Assembly: GCF_019645835.1 (NCBI RefSeq)
Contig: NZ_CP080998.1
Span: 1,922,001 to 1,986,000, forward strand
DNA length: 64,000 bases
Origin: Mycolicibacterium holsaticum DSM 44478 = JCM 12374
GTDB taxonomy: Bacteria; Actinomycetota; Actinomycetes; Mycobacteriales; Mycobacteriaceae
Direction: 5' to 3'
The stretch's first letter is position 1; every line of letters begins with the position of its first letter. Shown one piece after another: positions 1-12,289 of this stretch. Position numbers and translations under genes: made by a program. The notes beneath the pieces were generated by a model. That model was given only the letters and a program-made list of their open reading frames with translations, did not search any database and was not told where the DNA came from.

Positions 1-600
1 CGGTCGAACGGCCACGGGCTCAACCTCGTCGACTCGGTGTATGAGCGGTTGCTGTCCGAGCGGATCATCTTCTTGGGCTCGCAGGTGGACGACGACATCG
101 CGAACAAGCTGTGCGCGCAGATTCTGCTGCTCGCCGCCGAAGATCCCACCAAGGACATCCACCTCTACATCAACTCGCCCGGCGGTTCGATCAGCGCCGG
201 CATGGCCGTCTACGACACGATGGTGCTGGCGCCGTGCGACATCGCCACCTACGGCATGGGCATGGCCGCGTCGATGGCGCAGTTCCTGCTCGCCGCCGGA
301 ACCAAGGGCAAGCGGTTCGCGCTGCCGCACGCCCGGATCCTGATGCACCAGCCGCTGGGCGGTGTGACGGGCAGCGCCTCGGATATCGCCATCCAGGCCG
401 AGCAGTTCGCGGTCATCAAAAAGGAGATGTTCCGGCTCAACGCCGAGTTCACCGGGCAGACCATCGAACGCATCGAAGCCGATTCCGACCGCGACCGCTG
501 GTTCACCGCGCAGGAAGCGCTCGAATACGGGTTCGTCGACCACATCATCACCAGCGCGTCAGTCAACGGCCAAGGACCGGGAGCAGGACTAGACAAATGA
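1..600 (+). CDS. clpP1: ClpP1, ATP-dependent Clp protease proteolytic subunit 1 (5' end outside window)
   Basis: Serine peptidase subunit of the mycobacterial ClpP1P2 protease, which degrades unfolded and tagged proteins handed over by ClpX or ClpC. The reading frame is open from base 1, and its first residues ([18 protein letters not shown]) match the N-terminus of mycobacterial ClpP1, so the start codon lies upstream and the GTG at 37 is internal. The Ser-His-Asp triad is visible: Ser codon 271-273 in GMAASMA, His codon 346-348 in MHQPLGG, and Asp codon 493-495 in SDRDRW. The stop overlaps the clpP2 start by ATGA, which is translational coupling suited to two subunits that form one mixed tetradecamer. 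Confidence 0.97.
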   Translation, partial: RSNGHGLNLVDSVYERLLSERIIFLGSQVDDDIANKLCAQILLLAAEDPTKDIHLYINSPGGSISAGMAVYDTMVLAPCDIATYGMGMAASMAQFLLAAGTKGKRFALPHARILMHQPLGGVTGSASDIAIQAEQFAVIKKEMFRLNAEFTGQTIERIEADSDRDRWFTAQEALEYGFVDHIITSASVNGQGPGAGLDK

Positions 601-1256
601 CCGATCACATCCATCCGTCTCTGGACGCCCGCCTGCAACCCCAGGCCCGCTACATTCTGCCGTCGTTCATCGAGCACTCCAGCTTCGGCGTCAAGGAGTC
701 CAACCCGTACAACAAACTCTTCGAGGAACGCATCATCTTCCTCGGCGTGCAGGTTGACGACGCCTCGGCCAACGACATCATGGCCCAGTTGCTGGTGCTG
801 GAGTCGCTGGATCCCGACCGCGACATCACCATGTACATCAACTCACCGGGCGGCTCGTTCACGTCGCTGATGGCGATCTACGACACCATGCAGTACGTGC
901 GCGCCGACATCCAGACGGTGTGCCTGGGCCAGGCCGCGTCGGCCGCCGCGGTGCTGCTGGCCGCGGGCACCGCGGGCAAGCGACTCGCACTGCCCAACGC
1001 CCGCGTCCTGATCCACCAGCCGGCGCTGTCCGGCGTCATCCAGGGCCAGTTCTCCGACCTGGAGATCCAGGCCGCGGAGGTGGAGCGGATGCGCACCTTG
1101 ATGGAGACGACGCTGGCCCGCCACACCGGTAAGACACCCGAGCAGATCCGCAAGGACACCGACCGCGACAAGATCCTCACCGCCGAGGACGCCAAGGAGT
1201 ACGGGATCATCGACACGGTGCTGGAGTACCGCAAGCTCTCGGCGCAGACCGCCTGA
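597..1256 (+). CDS. clpP2: ClpP2, ATP-dependent Clp protease proteolytic subunit 2
   Basis: Second ring-forming subunit of the ClpP1P2 protease, 219 aa, close to the usual mycobacterial length. The start is the ATG at 597 inside the ATGA shared with the clpP1 stop. An open frame reaches further upstream, but it only shadows clpP1. The catalytic triad is Ser115 (GQAASAAAV), His140 (VLIHQPA) and Asp191 (DRDKILT). The substrate-strand motif NSPGGS lies near residues 82-87. In mycobacteria both ClpP subunits are essential and inactive unless mixed; the gene pairing agrees with that. Transcription is probably driven from upstream of clpP1, outside this window. Confidence 0.98.
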   Translation: MTDHIHPSLDARLQPQARYILPSFIEHSSFGVKESNPYNKLFEERIIFLGVQVDDASANDIMAQLLVLESLDPDRDITMYINSPGGSFTSLMAIYDTMQYVRADIQTVCLGQAASAAAVLLAAGTAGKRLALPNARVLIHQPALSGVIQGQFSDLEIQAAEVERMRTLMETTLARHTGKTPEQIRKDTDRDKILTAEDAKEYGIIDTVLEYRKLSAQTA

Positions 1257-1353
1257 GCCCGTCACCAATCGCGTCAATCCGCGCTGCGTCAAACCCCGCG
1301 TATGGCAGGCTTTCACGGCAGCCATTCGGGGGATCAGACGGCAGGAGAGCGTA

Positions 1354-1677
1354 GTGCGGGTGGGCAGACGACTGTGTGCCGTGATGGCCACGGGAGCCAT
1401 GGCGTTGGCGCTTCAGGTGGTTTCGCCGGCGGTGGGTCACGCCGACGAGGTGTGCCCGGCCGGAACCTATTGGGACGTCTACACCGACCAGTGTGTGCCG
1501 TACTCGGCTGTCGACGTGTATTGGAACCCGACCCCGATCCTGGGCCCCAACCCGGTCCTGGGGCCGGCGGGTCCCGTCGGCGTCGGAGGTGTGGTGGGTC
1601 CGGTCGGGCCCGGTCCGGTGGGGCCAGGCCCGGTGGGCCCGGGGCCGGTCGGACCCGGAGGTCCGGGCCGGCGGTAA
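1354..1677 (+). CDS. Small secreted protein with Gly-Pro-Val collagen-like tail
   Basis: A 107-aa protein of unknown function. A GTG start at 1354 is preceded by a good ribosome binding site (AGGAGAG, 1343-1349). Residues 1-30 form a Sec signal peptide: RRLC, then a hydrophobic stretch, then SPAVGHA with cleavage before DEV. The short mature head holds two cysteines (CPAGTYWDVYTDQC) that could form a disulfide. The tail from about residue 65 is almost only Gly, Pro and Val in GPVGPGPVGP units. It sits alone between clpP2 and clpX with no obvious functional link. An alternative start at ATG 1384 would shorten the signal peptide. It is probably real because of RBS, signal peptide and codon pattern, but I do not recognise the family. 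Confidence 0.7.
   Translation: MRVGRRLCAVMATGAMALALQVVSPAVGHADEVCPAGTYWDVYTDQCVPYSAVDVYWNPTPILGPNPVLGPAGPVGVGGVVGPVGPGPVGPGPVGPGPVGPGGPGRR
1590..1668 (+). repeat. Tandem Gly-Pro-Val coding repeat
   Basis: Imperfect tandem units of about 15 bases (ggtccggtggggccagg type) encode PVGPG units in the tail of the small secreted protein. Such repeats tend to vary in copy number between strains. Confidence 0.7.
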
Positions 1678-1994
1678 GCCCGACGCCTGCGCTGCGGGGG
1701 CGGCGCCGCTCGCGGTGGATATCTGCGCAGCGACGGGTACTTTGGTTGCGGACGGCTCCCGAAGCGGTAACGGCGGCGACACGCCAGGGACACAGTGCGC
1801 GTTCCGCACAGTTATCGGGGTTGTCAGACGATATGTTGGCGCGACAGATGAATACCAAAGACGCGATTCGGCATTATCGGTCGCACCGTGTAGTGACAAG
1901 CGGGTAGCGTCGGGACCATCCCTTAGGAAAAGCCCGACGCGAAGCACACAAGAAGATTCAGTACCAACTGCGAGGAAAGTAGGACCCCACCACC
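1678..1994. other. 317-bp intergenic region upstream of clpX
   Basis: No gene is supported here. The stretch is less GC-rich than its surroundings from about 1800 and should contain the clpX promoter and leader. An AG-rich ribosome binding site (gaggaaagtagga, 1972-1984) lies before the ATG at 1995. I could not pick a -35/-10 pair or a ClgR-type dyad with confidence. Confidence 0.5.
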
Positions 1995-3275
<1,281 letters not shown>

Positions 3276-3300
3276 TTTTCCCCGCCTAGTTTCCCCCGGC

Positions 3301-4137
3301 CTAGCGCACCACGCGGTCCGGGCGGGTGTAGACGTTCATCGAGTCGCCACGCAGGAACGCCACCAGCGTGAGCCCGGACTGGCTGGCGAGGTCGACGGCC
3401 AGCGAGGAGGGCGCCGAGACGGCGGCCAGCACCGGGATACCGGCCATCACCGCCTTCTGCGTCAGCTCGAACGACGCGCGTCCGCTCACCAATAGCACCG
3501 TGCCGCCGAGCGGAATGCGGTCGTGCTCCAGCGCCCAGCCGATGACCTTGTCGACGGCGTTGTGCCTGCCGATGTCCTCGCGGACCGCAAGGATGGCACC
3601 GCCGGTGTCGAACAGCGCGGCGCCGTGCAGGCCGCCGGTGGCGGCGAACACCTTTTGCGCGTCCCGCAGCAGCGCGGGCAGGCTCGTCAACGTTTCGGCG
3701 GTGACGGTGGACGGGTCGTCGCCGGGGCCGTGCTTACTGCTCAACTGCACCGCCTCCAGGGAGGCCTTACCGCACACACCGCACGACGAGGTGGTGTAGA
3801 AGTTGCGGGTCACATCGACGTCGGGCGGCGCGACATCGGGCGCCAACGTGACGTCGAGCACGTTGTAGGTGTTGGCCGCGACCCCGGACTCGTCGGGTGT
3901 GGTGCCCTTGCAGTACCGCACGGTCAGCACATCCTCGCGACGCGCGATCACCCCTTCGGTGAGCAGAAAACCTTGCGCCAGTTCGATATCTGAGCCGGGG
4001 GTGCGCATGGTGACGGTGATCGGCGTGCCGTCGACCCGGATTTCCAGCGGCTCTTCGACCACCAGCGTGTCAGGCCGGGCCACCGTGTTTTCGGCGGTGA
4101 CATGCTGAACCCGGCGGCGGGCGGTGACCCGTCCCAT
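3301..4137 (-). CDS. fdhD: FdhD, formate dehydrogenase accessory sulfurtransferase
   Basis: Transfers sulfur from a cysteine desulfurase to the molybdenum cofactor of formate dehydrogenase. The protein is 278 aa from the ATG at 4137 ([10 protein letters not shown]). A longer open frame to 4440 has no supporting family similarity. Family hallmarks are the CxxC sulfur-carrying loop ([11 protein letters not shown]) near residue 130, the EEPLEIRV start of the fold, and the C-terminal GRASFE and LVAFLRGD segments. It is transcribed away from korA and lies close to mobA, so several molybdopterin-related functions cluster here. No formate dehydrogenase gene is in the window. Confidence 0.95.
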   Translation of the reverse strand: MGRVTARRRVQHVTAENTVARPDTLVVEEPLEIRVDGTPITVTMRTPGSDIELAQGFLLTEGVIARREDVLTVRYCKGTTPDESGVAANTYNVLDVTLAPDVAPPDVDVTRNFYTTSSCGVCGKASLEAVQLSSKHGPGDDPSTVTAETLTSLPALLRDAQKVFAATGGLHGAALFDTGGAILAVREDIGRHNAVDKVIGWALEHDRIPLGGTVLLVSGRASFELTQKAVMAGIPVLAAVSAPSSLAVDLASQSGLTLVAFLRGDSMNVYTRPDRVVR

Positions 4138-4256
4138 TACGCCTGCTCCGCTCGGACCACGTCGGTGTTGTCGGGTCCTCGGCTCAACGGCATGTGCCCA
4201 GCCTAGGACGCAGGCCACACTCGTCGAACTCGCCGCGGTCGGGATGGAACGGCACA

Positions 4257-4412
4257 ATGGTGTGCGTGGATCCTGAAACCGAATCGAAAGCCCGGGCCCG
4301 CGCGTGGCGTGATCCGCTTTCGGCCGGGTTCCGTGCACATCAGAACCTGCTGCTGCTGCGGTTGCGCTGGCGCGAACGGCGCGCGGCGGTCGTGGCCGAC
4401 CGGCTCGCATAG
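4257..4412 (+). CDS. Small conserved-looking protein, function unknown
   Basis: A possible 51-aa protein divergent from fdhD, starting at ATG 4257 (GTG 4266 is an alternative). The sequence is strongly basic and probably helical, with an [15 protein letters not shown] stretch. Third-position GC is high over the whole frame, as in neighbouring genes. There are no recognised motifs. The support is codon bias and position only, so it may be non-coding. Confidence 0.4.
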   Translation: MVCVDPETESKARARAWRDPLSAGFRAHQNLLLLRLRWRERRAAVVADRLA

Positions 4413-4749
4413 CGGCCCGGCGCAGGTCGTCGAGGCGCACCCTCCCGCGTGCTAGCCGGCTGCTACTGCGCAGTAACCATTTCCTTAGAAAACCCGGCGC
4501 CCGGCGGGGTGACGAAAAGCACAGTTTGTCTCACGTCGCACCCCTGCACACACGTGAGCAGGGCGTTTGGGCTACCCTGGACCTCGTGTCCTGCGCGGGT
4601 CCGGTATAGGCCTACCTAAGGAAAGTGCAATAATCGGTACTGGCAGTGACATAAAAAATTTGGGTGTGACGTCTAACGTCGCCGGGTCACGCTGACGGCG
4701 ACGCGGACGACGTTCGTGGGTAACGACCCGCTACTAGAGAGGCAGGCGA
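4413..4749. promoter_or_regulatory. korAB upstream region with a weak iron-box-like sequence
   Basis: A 337-bp non-coding leader with several AT-rich pockets. Bases 4602-4620 fit the IdeR consensus TWAGGTWAGSCTWACCTWA at 13 of 19 positions by hand count. The right half fits 10 of 11 and the left half poorly. A purine-rich ribosome binding site (gaggcaggcga) precedes the GTG at 4750. Iron control of an Fe-S enzyme would make sense but the match is below what I would call a site. Confidence 0.3.
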
Positions 4750-6701
<1,952 letters not shown>

Positions 6702-6705
<4 letters not shown>

Positions 6706-7772
6706 CAGATCTGGTTGGAGCTGACCTCGGCCTGACGTCGGGCACCAGTGGGGTGCCCACGACCGACCAGCCCCAGAAGGGTAAGGATTTCACCAGCGAC
6801 CAGGAGGTCCGGTGGTGCCCGGGTTGCGGTGACTACGTCATCCTCAACACGATCCGCAACTTCCTGCCCGAGCTGGGTCTGCGCCGCGAGAACATCGCGT
6901 TCGTCAGCGGCATCGGCTGCTCGAGCCGCTTCCCGTACTACCTGGACACCTACGGGTTTCACTCCATCCACGGCAGGGCGCCCACCATCGCGACGGGGCT
7001 GGCCCTGGCGCGCAAGGACCTCTCGGTGTGGGTGGTCACCGGTGACGGTGACGCGCTCTCGATCGGCGGTAACCACCTGATCCACGCGCTGCGCCGCAAC
7101 ATCAACATCACGATCCTGCTGTTCAACAACCGGATCTACGGGCTGACCAAGGGCCAGTACTCGCCGACCTCGGAGGTCGGCAAGATCACCAAGTCCACGC
7201 CGATGGGTTCGCTGGACTACCCGTTCAACCCGGTGTCGCTGGCCCTGGGCGCCGACGCCACGTTCGTCGGCCGCGCGTTGGACTCCGACCGCAAGGGGCT
7301 CTCCGAGGTGCTGCGGGCAGCGGCTGCCCACCGCGGTGCCGCGCTGGTCGAAATCCTGCAGGACTGCCCGATCTTCAACGACGGCTCGTTCGACGCGCTG
7401 CGTAAGGAAGGCGCCGAGGAGCGCCTGATCAACCTCACCCACGGTGAGCCGGTCGTCTTCGGCGCCGACGGTGAGTACTGCGTGGTGAAGTCCGGCTACG
7501 GGCTCGAGATCGCCAAGACCGCCGACGTGTCGGCCACCGAGATCGTCGTGCACGACGCACACCTCGAGGACTCGGCGTACGCGTTCGCGCTGTCACGGCT
7601 GTCCGAGCAGAACCTCGAGCACTCGGTGATGGGTGTGTTCCGACAGGTGAGCAAGCCGACCTACGACGACGCCGCACGCCATCAGGTCGCCGCCGCCCGA
7701 GATGCGCAGCCGCACGACACGACGGCGCTGCAGTCGCTGCTTCGGGGCAAAGACACCTGGACTGTCGACTAA
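6702..7772 (+). CDS. korB: KorB, 2-oxoglutarate:ferredoxin oxidoreductase beta subunit
   Basis: Thiamine-pyrophosphate and iron-sulfur subunit of the KorAB complex, 356 aa. It carries the cluster-ligand motif WCPGCGDY near residue 37, a further cysteine in GIGCSSR, and the TPP-binding [12 protein letters not shown] followed by [11 protein letters not shown]. The start is the ATG in the ATGA overlap with korA. The gene ends 10 bp before mobA, so the three are probably one transcript. The paired subunits support anaerobic or fatty-acid-driven TCA flux when the classical dehydrogenase complex is limiting; that role is known from the family and not from this sequence. Confidence 0.96.
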
Positions 7773-7782
7773 CGTCTCACCC

Positions 7783-8373
7783 ATGACGACCACTGTGAGC
7801 CTGGCCGCAATTATTTTGGCGGGCGGAGCTTCTCGCCGAATGGGCCGTGACAAGGCCACGCTGCCCTATGCGGGCTCCACCCTGGTTGAGCACATGGTCG
7901 ACATTCTCAAGCCCCGCTGCGCGCCGGTGTACGTGGTGGCCGCGCCGGGGCAGGCGCTTCCCCAGCTCGACGCCGAGGTGCTACGTGACGAGGTGCGCGG
8001 CGTCGGTCCGCTGCTGGCGACCGGACGTGGGCTGCGCGCGGCCGCAGATGCGGGCATCGAGTTGGCGTTCGTCTCGGCGGTGGACATGCCACTGCTGACC
8101 GTCGACCTCGTCGATCAACTCGTGGGACCCGCGGTGGTGCTGGGCGCCGACGTGGTGCTGCCCTGGGACGGGCGTGACCACTACCTGGCCGGCATCTACC
8201 GGACCTCGCTGGCCGATCGGGTGGAAGCACTGGTGGCCGCGGGGGAGCGCAGCATGCGCGCGTTGGTGGAAACCGTCGACACCCAGCGCATCGTGCTGCC
8301 CGAGCAGCGCGGGTTGACCAACGTCAACACCACCGCTGATCTCGATGCGGTACGCCTCCAGCAAATTGCCTAG
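7783..8373 (+). CDS. mobA: MobA, molybdenum cofactor guanylyltransferase
   Basis: Attaches GMP to molybdopterin to make the bis-MGD-type cofactor used by formate dehydrogenase and nitrate reductase. It has 196 aa starting at ATG 7783. The nucleotide-binding signature [14 protein letters not shown] is at residues 12-25. Residues SAVDMPLLT hold the metal-binding Asp, and the C-terminus has [11 protein letters not shown], as in the family. It follows korB by 10 bp and sits near fdhD, whose product also acts on the molybdenum cofactor. A hairpin follows the stop. Confidence 0.93.
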   Translation: MTTTVSLAAIILAGGASRRMGRDKATLPYAGSTLVEHMVDILKPRCAPVYVVAAPGQALPQLDAEVLRDEVRGVGPLLATGRGLRAAADAGIELAFVSAVDMPLLTVDLVDQLVGPAVVLGADVVLPWDGRDHYLAGIYRTSLADRVEALVAAGERSMRALVETVDTQRIVLPEQRGLTNVNTTADLDAVRLQQIA

Positions 8374-8409
8374 CAAATTCACCAATTATCGGTCGACTAT
8401 TTGCGACTG

Positions 8410-8426
8410 ACGGAATCGAATTCCGT
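8410..8426 (+). terminator. Perfect 7-bp hairpin after mobA
   Basis: Inverted repeat acggaat / attccgt with a 3-base loop, 37 bp past the mobA stop. There is no run of T after it, so it is a weak or mycobacterial-type terminator candidate only. Confidence 0.4.
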
Positions 8427-8927
8427 GTAGCCAATTCTGTCGGTAGTCGGCTGTGATAAGCGTTCACGATCACAACAGTTGTTCTGCGCTATCGCTATGC
8501 CTGCGGGCGCCCAGTGCAGTGTGAATGCCGTTTTGCTGCAGACTATTTCGTGTCCGAAAAGCAACAATGGGTACCAATTCGGTCACCAACCTCACGCGAA
8601 TTTCATTCCGGGACAGGGGCGCACCCGATGCTCCTGCGGGCCATTCGGACAGGCGAGCGGACCGGGGGAGTCGGGTCCGGCAGGGTAATAAGCGTGCTCC
8701 TGGGCTGTGAAGCGTCAAACATGTTGGGGTGCAAAGCCTTCAATGCTGTTCGCGTGGAACCCCCTGAGGTGATCACCCTGCGACGTGTACGCGCCTGCGG
8801 CCCGGGATCATCGTGAAACCGCTTAGGCCGCAACAGTTTCACCGCTGGATGCACACGGTTGGCCGGCGTCGTATTCTCAGCGAACCCGTTCGCCATCTTG
8901 CGGGGCCACCCCCGCGATTTCTGCGCC

Positions 8928-8958
8928 CTGGGAGCAGGTTTCGAGCCTGCCTACCCAG
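8928..8958 (+). other. Two-step hairpin with T-arm-like loop
   Basis: Outer stem ctggg/cccag and inner stem gcagg/cctgc enclose the 7-base loop tttcgag. It sits 12 bases after another 6-bp hairpin (8900-8915, gcgggg/ccccgc). The loop resembles a tRNA T-loop shifted by one base, but no D-arm or anticodon arm can be drawn around it. Confidence 0.35.
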
Positions 8959-8998
8959 TCGGGGCCGCGTCTAGGCGTGCTTCACGTCACAAAACCAT

Positions 8999-9014
8999 GG
9001 TGAGATGGCTCACC
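8999..9014. promoter_or_regulatory. CRP-like operator (GTGA-N6-TCAC)
   Basis: The sequence GGTGAGATGGCTCACC is symmetric and contains the exact core GTGA-N6-TCAC of mycobacterial CRP (Rv3676-type) sites. The dyad extends to 18 bp (8998-9015). It lies about 395 bp upstream of the first rpf start. Rv3676 is known to control rpfA in M. tuberculosis, so control of this rpf pair by a CRP protein is a reasonable inference. Confidence 0.5.
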
Positions 9015-9307
9015 AAAACGCGCGGGCCGGCCGTATTTGGTGCCTCCGTCAAAGCGGTGATTGACCTGCATGGACGCTTGATAAATGTCGCCGTGATCTG
9101 TCCGTGATCATTCCGCGACACGTTCTTCACCGAGATGACTTCCGCGTATCCGGTTTGTACGGTCCCAAAGGGCTTCACCACGGAGCAAATAATTTCAAAA
9201 CCCACGAACCTGCGCGTGAGTGGGGCTGCCGGGAGGGACCTGCGATGGACCAGCCTCCGGTGGCCGCCGGGCTGTGATGTCCGGTGAGGTTTCGGCCTTC
9301 CGCTGCT

Positions 9308-9730
<423 letters not shown>

Positions 9731-9748
9731 CAGGGAAAGACAGCGTAG

Positions 9749-9789
9749 GGGACGGCGCCGCGGTAAACCGGCGCCGTCCCTTCTTTCTC
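9749..9789 (+). terminator. Strong intrinsic terminator between the two rpf genes
   Basis: A perfect 12-bp stem (gggacggcgccg, 9749-9760, with 9769-9780) with loop cggtaaac is followed by ttctttctc. It ends 19 bp past the first rpf stop, so the second rpf gene needs its own promoter. A TTGACA element at 9828-9833 could be its -35 box, but no good -10 is seen at the right spacing. Confidence 0.85.
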
Positions 9790-9938
9790 AGAAGCCTCTT
9801 ACGCCAGTTAAGTAACGAATAAAACTTTTGACACTCGCGTAACAGGTGACCTTCCTCACCCGACACACCGGATAACCGCAGCGGAGAGCAGCTCTTCACG
9901 CGGACCTTGTGTCAAACGGTCGGGGAAGGACCGCAGCG

Positions 9939-10433
9939 ATGAACATTCGTAAGGCAGTCACCAAGGGCCTGTGGGCCATCGCAATCGCCGGGGCGCTCGC
10001 CATCGTGCCGATGGCCGTGTCGACCGCCACCGCGCAGGCCGATTCGGTCAACTGGGACGCCATCGCCGAGTGCGAGTCCGGCGGCAACTGGTCGATCAAC
10101 TCCGGTAACGGGCACTACGGCGGACTGCAGTTCAAGCAGGCGACCTGGAGCTCCAACGGCGGCGTCGGCAACCCCGCCCACGCATCCCGCGCCGAGCAGA
10201 TCCGCGTGGCCGAGAACGTTCTGCGCACCCAGGGCCTGAAGGCATGGCCCAAGTGCGGCCCCCGCGGCGCCACCCCCGCGGTGTGGACCACCGCAGGCAG
10301 CCCGGCCGCCCCGGCTCCCGCCGCCACTGGTTGCGCGGCGATGCCCACCCGCGGCCTGCTCGGATTCGTCAACCCGCGCCAGATGTGCACCGCACTGCTC
10401 AACCCGCTGGGCGCGCTGGGCGCAACACGCTGA
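9939..10433 (+). CDS. rpfE: Resuscitation-promoting factor RpfE-like with C-terminal tail
   Basis: Secreted lytic enzyme of the Rpf family, 164 aa from the ATG at 9939. The signal peptide ends at AQA (34). Catalytic Glu46 is in ECESGGNW, with the Cys45-Cys106 pair, and the domain closes with WPKCGPRG. Unlike the neighbouring copy it has a further 54-residue tail: an Ala-Pro linker (SPAAPAPAA), then a segment with two more cysteines (C132, C150) and no known domain. The two Rpf domains are very alike (both have DSVNWDA and GGNWSIN), so they look like a tandem duplication. The 3' end overlaps the convergent VOC gene by 35 bp. Confidence 0.93.
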   Translation: MNIRKAVTKGLWAIAIAGALAIVPMAVSTATAQADSVNWDAIAECESGGNWSINSGNGHYGGLQFKQATWSSNGGVGNPAHASRAEQIRVAENVLRTQGLKAWPKCGPRGATPAVWTTAGSPAAPAPAATGCAAMPTRGLLGFVNPRQMCTALLNPLGALGATR

Positions 10434-11013
10434 ACTCATTGCCCTGGGGATCGACGAACCCGCCGTCGGGCCCGCGCAGCGCGGTAAACCTGCCGGGTTC
10501 GTCCTGAAGCGTCCACTGCCAGCGGTTGGGCACCACCCGTTCGTCGCTCACCCGGATGAACTTCCAGATCAGCGATTCCCAGCCCGCCGAACCGTACAGC
10601 CAGCGCGGGGTGCCGTCGGGCCCGTTTCGGACGTCTGCGCCGACCAGCGCCGCCCACCACGCGGCGAGCGCCTCAGGACGGTTGCTGTCCGTGCACACCG
10701 CGAACACCCGGGTCGCGGGCCCGGTCGCCGGCTCGGGGTCGGGGAACGCGCAGAACTCATTGCCCTCGACGTCGGCGAGGGTGACCCAGCCGGAGTGCTC
10801 GGCCAGTACCCGCGCGCCGCAGTCCAACAGTGTCGCGACGTCATGGGTGTAGACATCCAGATGCACACGGTTCTTCACGGTCTTGGGCCGCTGTTGGGGT
10901 CGAAACGACACGAGGGCCCGCTGGGCGTCGGCGCCGAGCACCTCGACCCAGAACGCCTGGACCGCGCACGGGTCGGCTGCCTCGACCGATAGGGCGCCCA
11001 GCGCGGTGCTCAC
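10399..11013 (-). CDS. VOC-superfamily (glyoxalase-like) protein
   Basis: A 204-aa protein with two glyoxalase/bleomycin-resistance half-modules. One spans residues 1-95 (ALSVEAADPCAVQAFW to ADVEGNEFCAFPDP) and one spans 100-200 (VFAVCTDSN to VDPQGNEFSVL). Both end in the typical GNEF signature that carries a metal-binding Glu. The substrate is unknown. The GTG start at 11013 overlaps the stop of the FAD monooxygenase (GTGA), so the two are co-translated and may act together. The 3' end runs 35 bp into the rpf gene on the other strand. Confidence 0.85.
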   Translation of the reverse strand: MSTALGALSVEAADPCAVQAFWVEVLGADAQRALVSFRPQQRPKTVKNRVHLDVYTHDVATLLDCGARVLAEHSGWVTLADVEGNEFCAFPDPEPATGPATRVFAVCTDSNRPEALAAWWAALVGADVRNGPDGTPRWLYGSAGWESLIWKFIRVSDERVVPNRWQWTLQDEPGRFTALRGPDGGFVDPQGNEFSVLRPARPAG

Positions 11014-12188
11014 GCCGGTTGCACGTCGCGCTCGTCGGGCAGCCGAAACGCCGACCGCGCGGCGATGCCGGCCAGGTGCCGCGTCAGCGCCCATTCCGGA
11101 ACCAGCGCCGAGGCGCGGCTGGCCAGCGTGCTCAGCACCGCCGGGCGCAGGTTGACCACGGCGCCGATCAGCTTTGACTCGCGCGCCACCGAGTCCACCC
11201 GGGGGCGCCGGAACGCGACGAACCGGGCGAACGCCGCGGAGAGGTCGCCCGCGGCGTCGGTGCCGTCGACGAACCGCGCGAGGATCGCGGCGTCTTCGAG
11301 CCCCTGGCAGCCGCCCTGACCCAGATGGGGCCGCATCGGATGAGCGGCGTCGCCGACGAGTACCACCGGCCCGCGCGACCACTGCCGCGCCTGGTCGCGG
11401 TCGTAGAGATCGTTGCGCAGCACGACGTCGGCGTCGGTGGCGGCCAGCACCTGCGGAATCGGATCGGCCCATGCCGCGAACCTGGACCGCAGGTAGGCCA
11501 GCTCACCCTGTGGTTTCTGGCCGCCTTCAGGGGTGCGTTCGGTGGCGAACCAATAGGTGTGGTCCGCACCGAGTGGGACGAGGCCGAACTCGACGCCGGG
11601 TCCGAGCACCTCACCGGCGACATCGGGGTCGATCGTGCAGTCGGCCACCCCCCGCCAGGCCGTGTAGCCGACGTACCGGTTGCTCAGCGCACCGTTGAGG
11701 TGACGCGCCACCATCGAGTGGGTGCCGTCGGCGCCCACCACAGCGTCGGCGTGCAGGGTGGCGGCGTTCGACAACGTCACCCGCACACCGTCCCCGGTGG
11801 GCAGCAGCGCGTCTGCGGACAGGCCGGTGCGCAGGGTGCCAACGGCCAGGGCGTCGGCCAGCACCGCGGTCAACGCCGACCGGCGGATCACCACCAGCGG
11901 TTCGCCCAGTGCCTTGACGATGCGCTGCGGCGACGGATTCCGCAGCCAGGTGCCGTCACGCCAGCGCATGGCGCCCGCGGTCACCCGGCCGCCGGCCTCG
12001 CGCACCGGGTCGCCAAGGCCCAGCTCGTCGAGCGCGGCCAGCGCGTTAGGCCAGATGGAGATGCCCGCACCCGACGAAGTGTCGGTGCGCTCCTCGACGA
12101 GCGTGACGTCATGGCCCCGTTGCTGCAACGCCACGGCGGTCGCCAAGCCGGCGATGCCGGCCCCGACCACAACGATCCGCTTCGGCAC
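11010..12188 (-). CDS. FAD-dependent aromatic-type monooxygenase
   Basis: Single-component flavin hydroxylase of the PHBH/salicylate-hydroxylase type, 392 aa. N-terminal FAD-binding GAGIAGLATA lies at residues 9-18, with VEER at the end of the second strand. The central DG motif is VVGADGTHS near 155-163, and the second FAD motif is GDAAHPMRPHLGQGG near 285. It is normally NAD(P)H-dependent and acts on small aromatic acids; the substrate here cannot be told. It is the first gene of a two-gene operon with the VOC protein and is divergent from the S9 peptidase, with 101 bp between them. Confidence 0.88.
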   Translation of the reverse strand: MPKRIVVVGAGIAGLATAVALQQRGHDVTLVEERTDTSSGAGISIWPNALAALDELGLGDPVREAGGRVTAGAMRWRDGTWLRNPSPQRIVKALGEPLVVIRRSALTAVLADALAVGTLRTGLSADALLPTGDGVRVTLSNAATLHADAVVGADGTHSMVARHLNGALSNRYVGYTAWRGVADCTIDPDVAGEVLGPGVEFGLVPLGADHTYWFATERTPEGGQKPQGELAYLRSRFAAWADPIPQVLAATDADVVLRNDLYDRDQARQWSRGPVVLVGDAAHPMRPHLGQGGCQGLEDAAILARFVDGTDAAGDLSAAFARFVAFRRPRVDSVARESKLIGAVVNLRPAVLSTLASRASALVPEWALTRHLAGIAARSAFRLPDERDVQPA

Positions 12189-12289
12189 CCGTCGAACCTA
12201 GCGCCGAACGGCGCGTTACGACCCGGCTTCCGGCGTTGACGCGGAACACAACTGGCCATTCGGCGCCGGGGCTGTGCTACCAACAACGC

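Noticed and set aside
37..600. GTG at 37 as the start of clpP1
   Set aside because: The frame is open to base 1 and the residues before it match the ClpP1 N-terminus, so the gene is cut by the window edge.
8451..8475. Second CRP-like site (GTGA-N7-TCAC)
   Set aside because: Spacing is one base too long for the CRP consensus, so it was not listed as a site.
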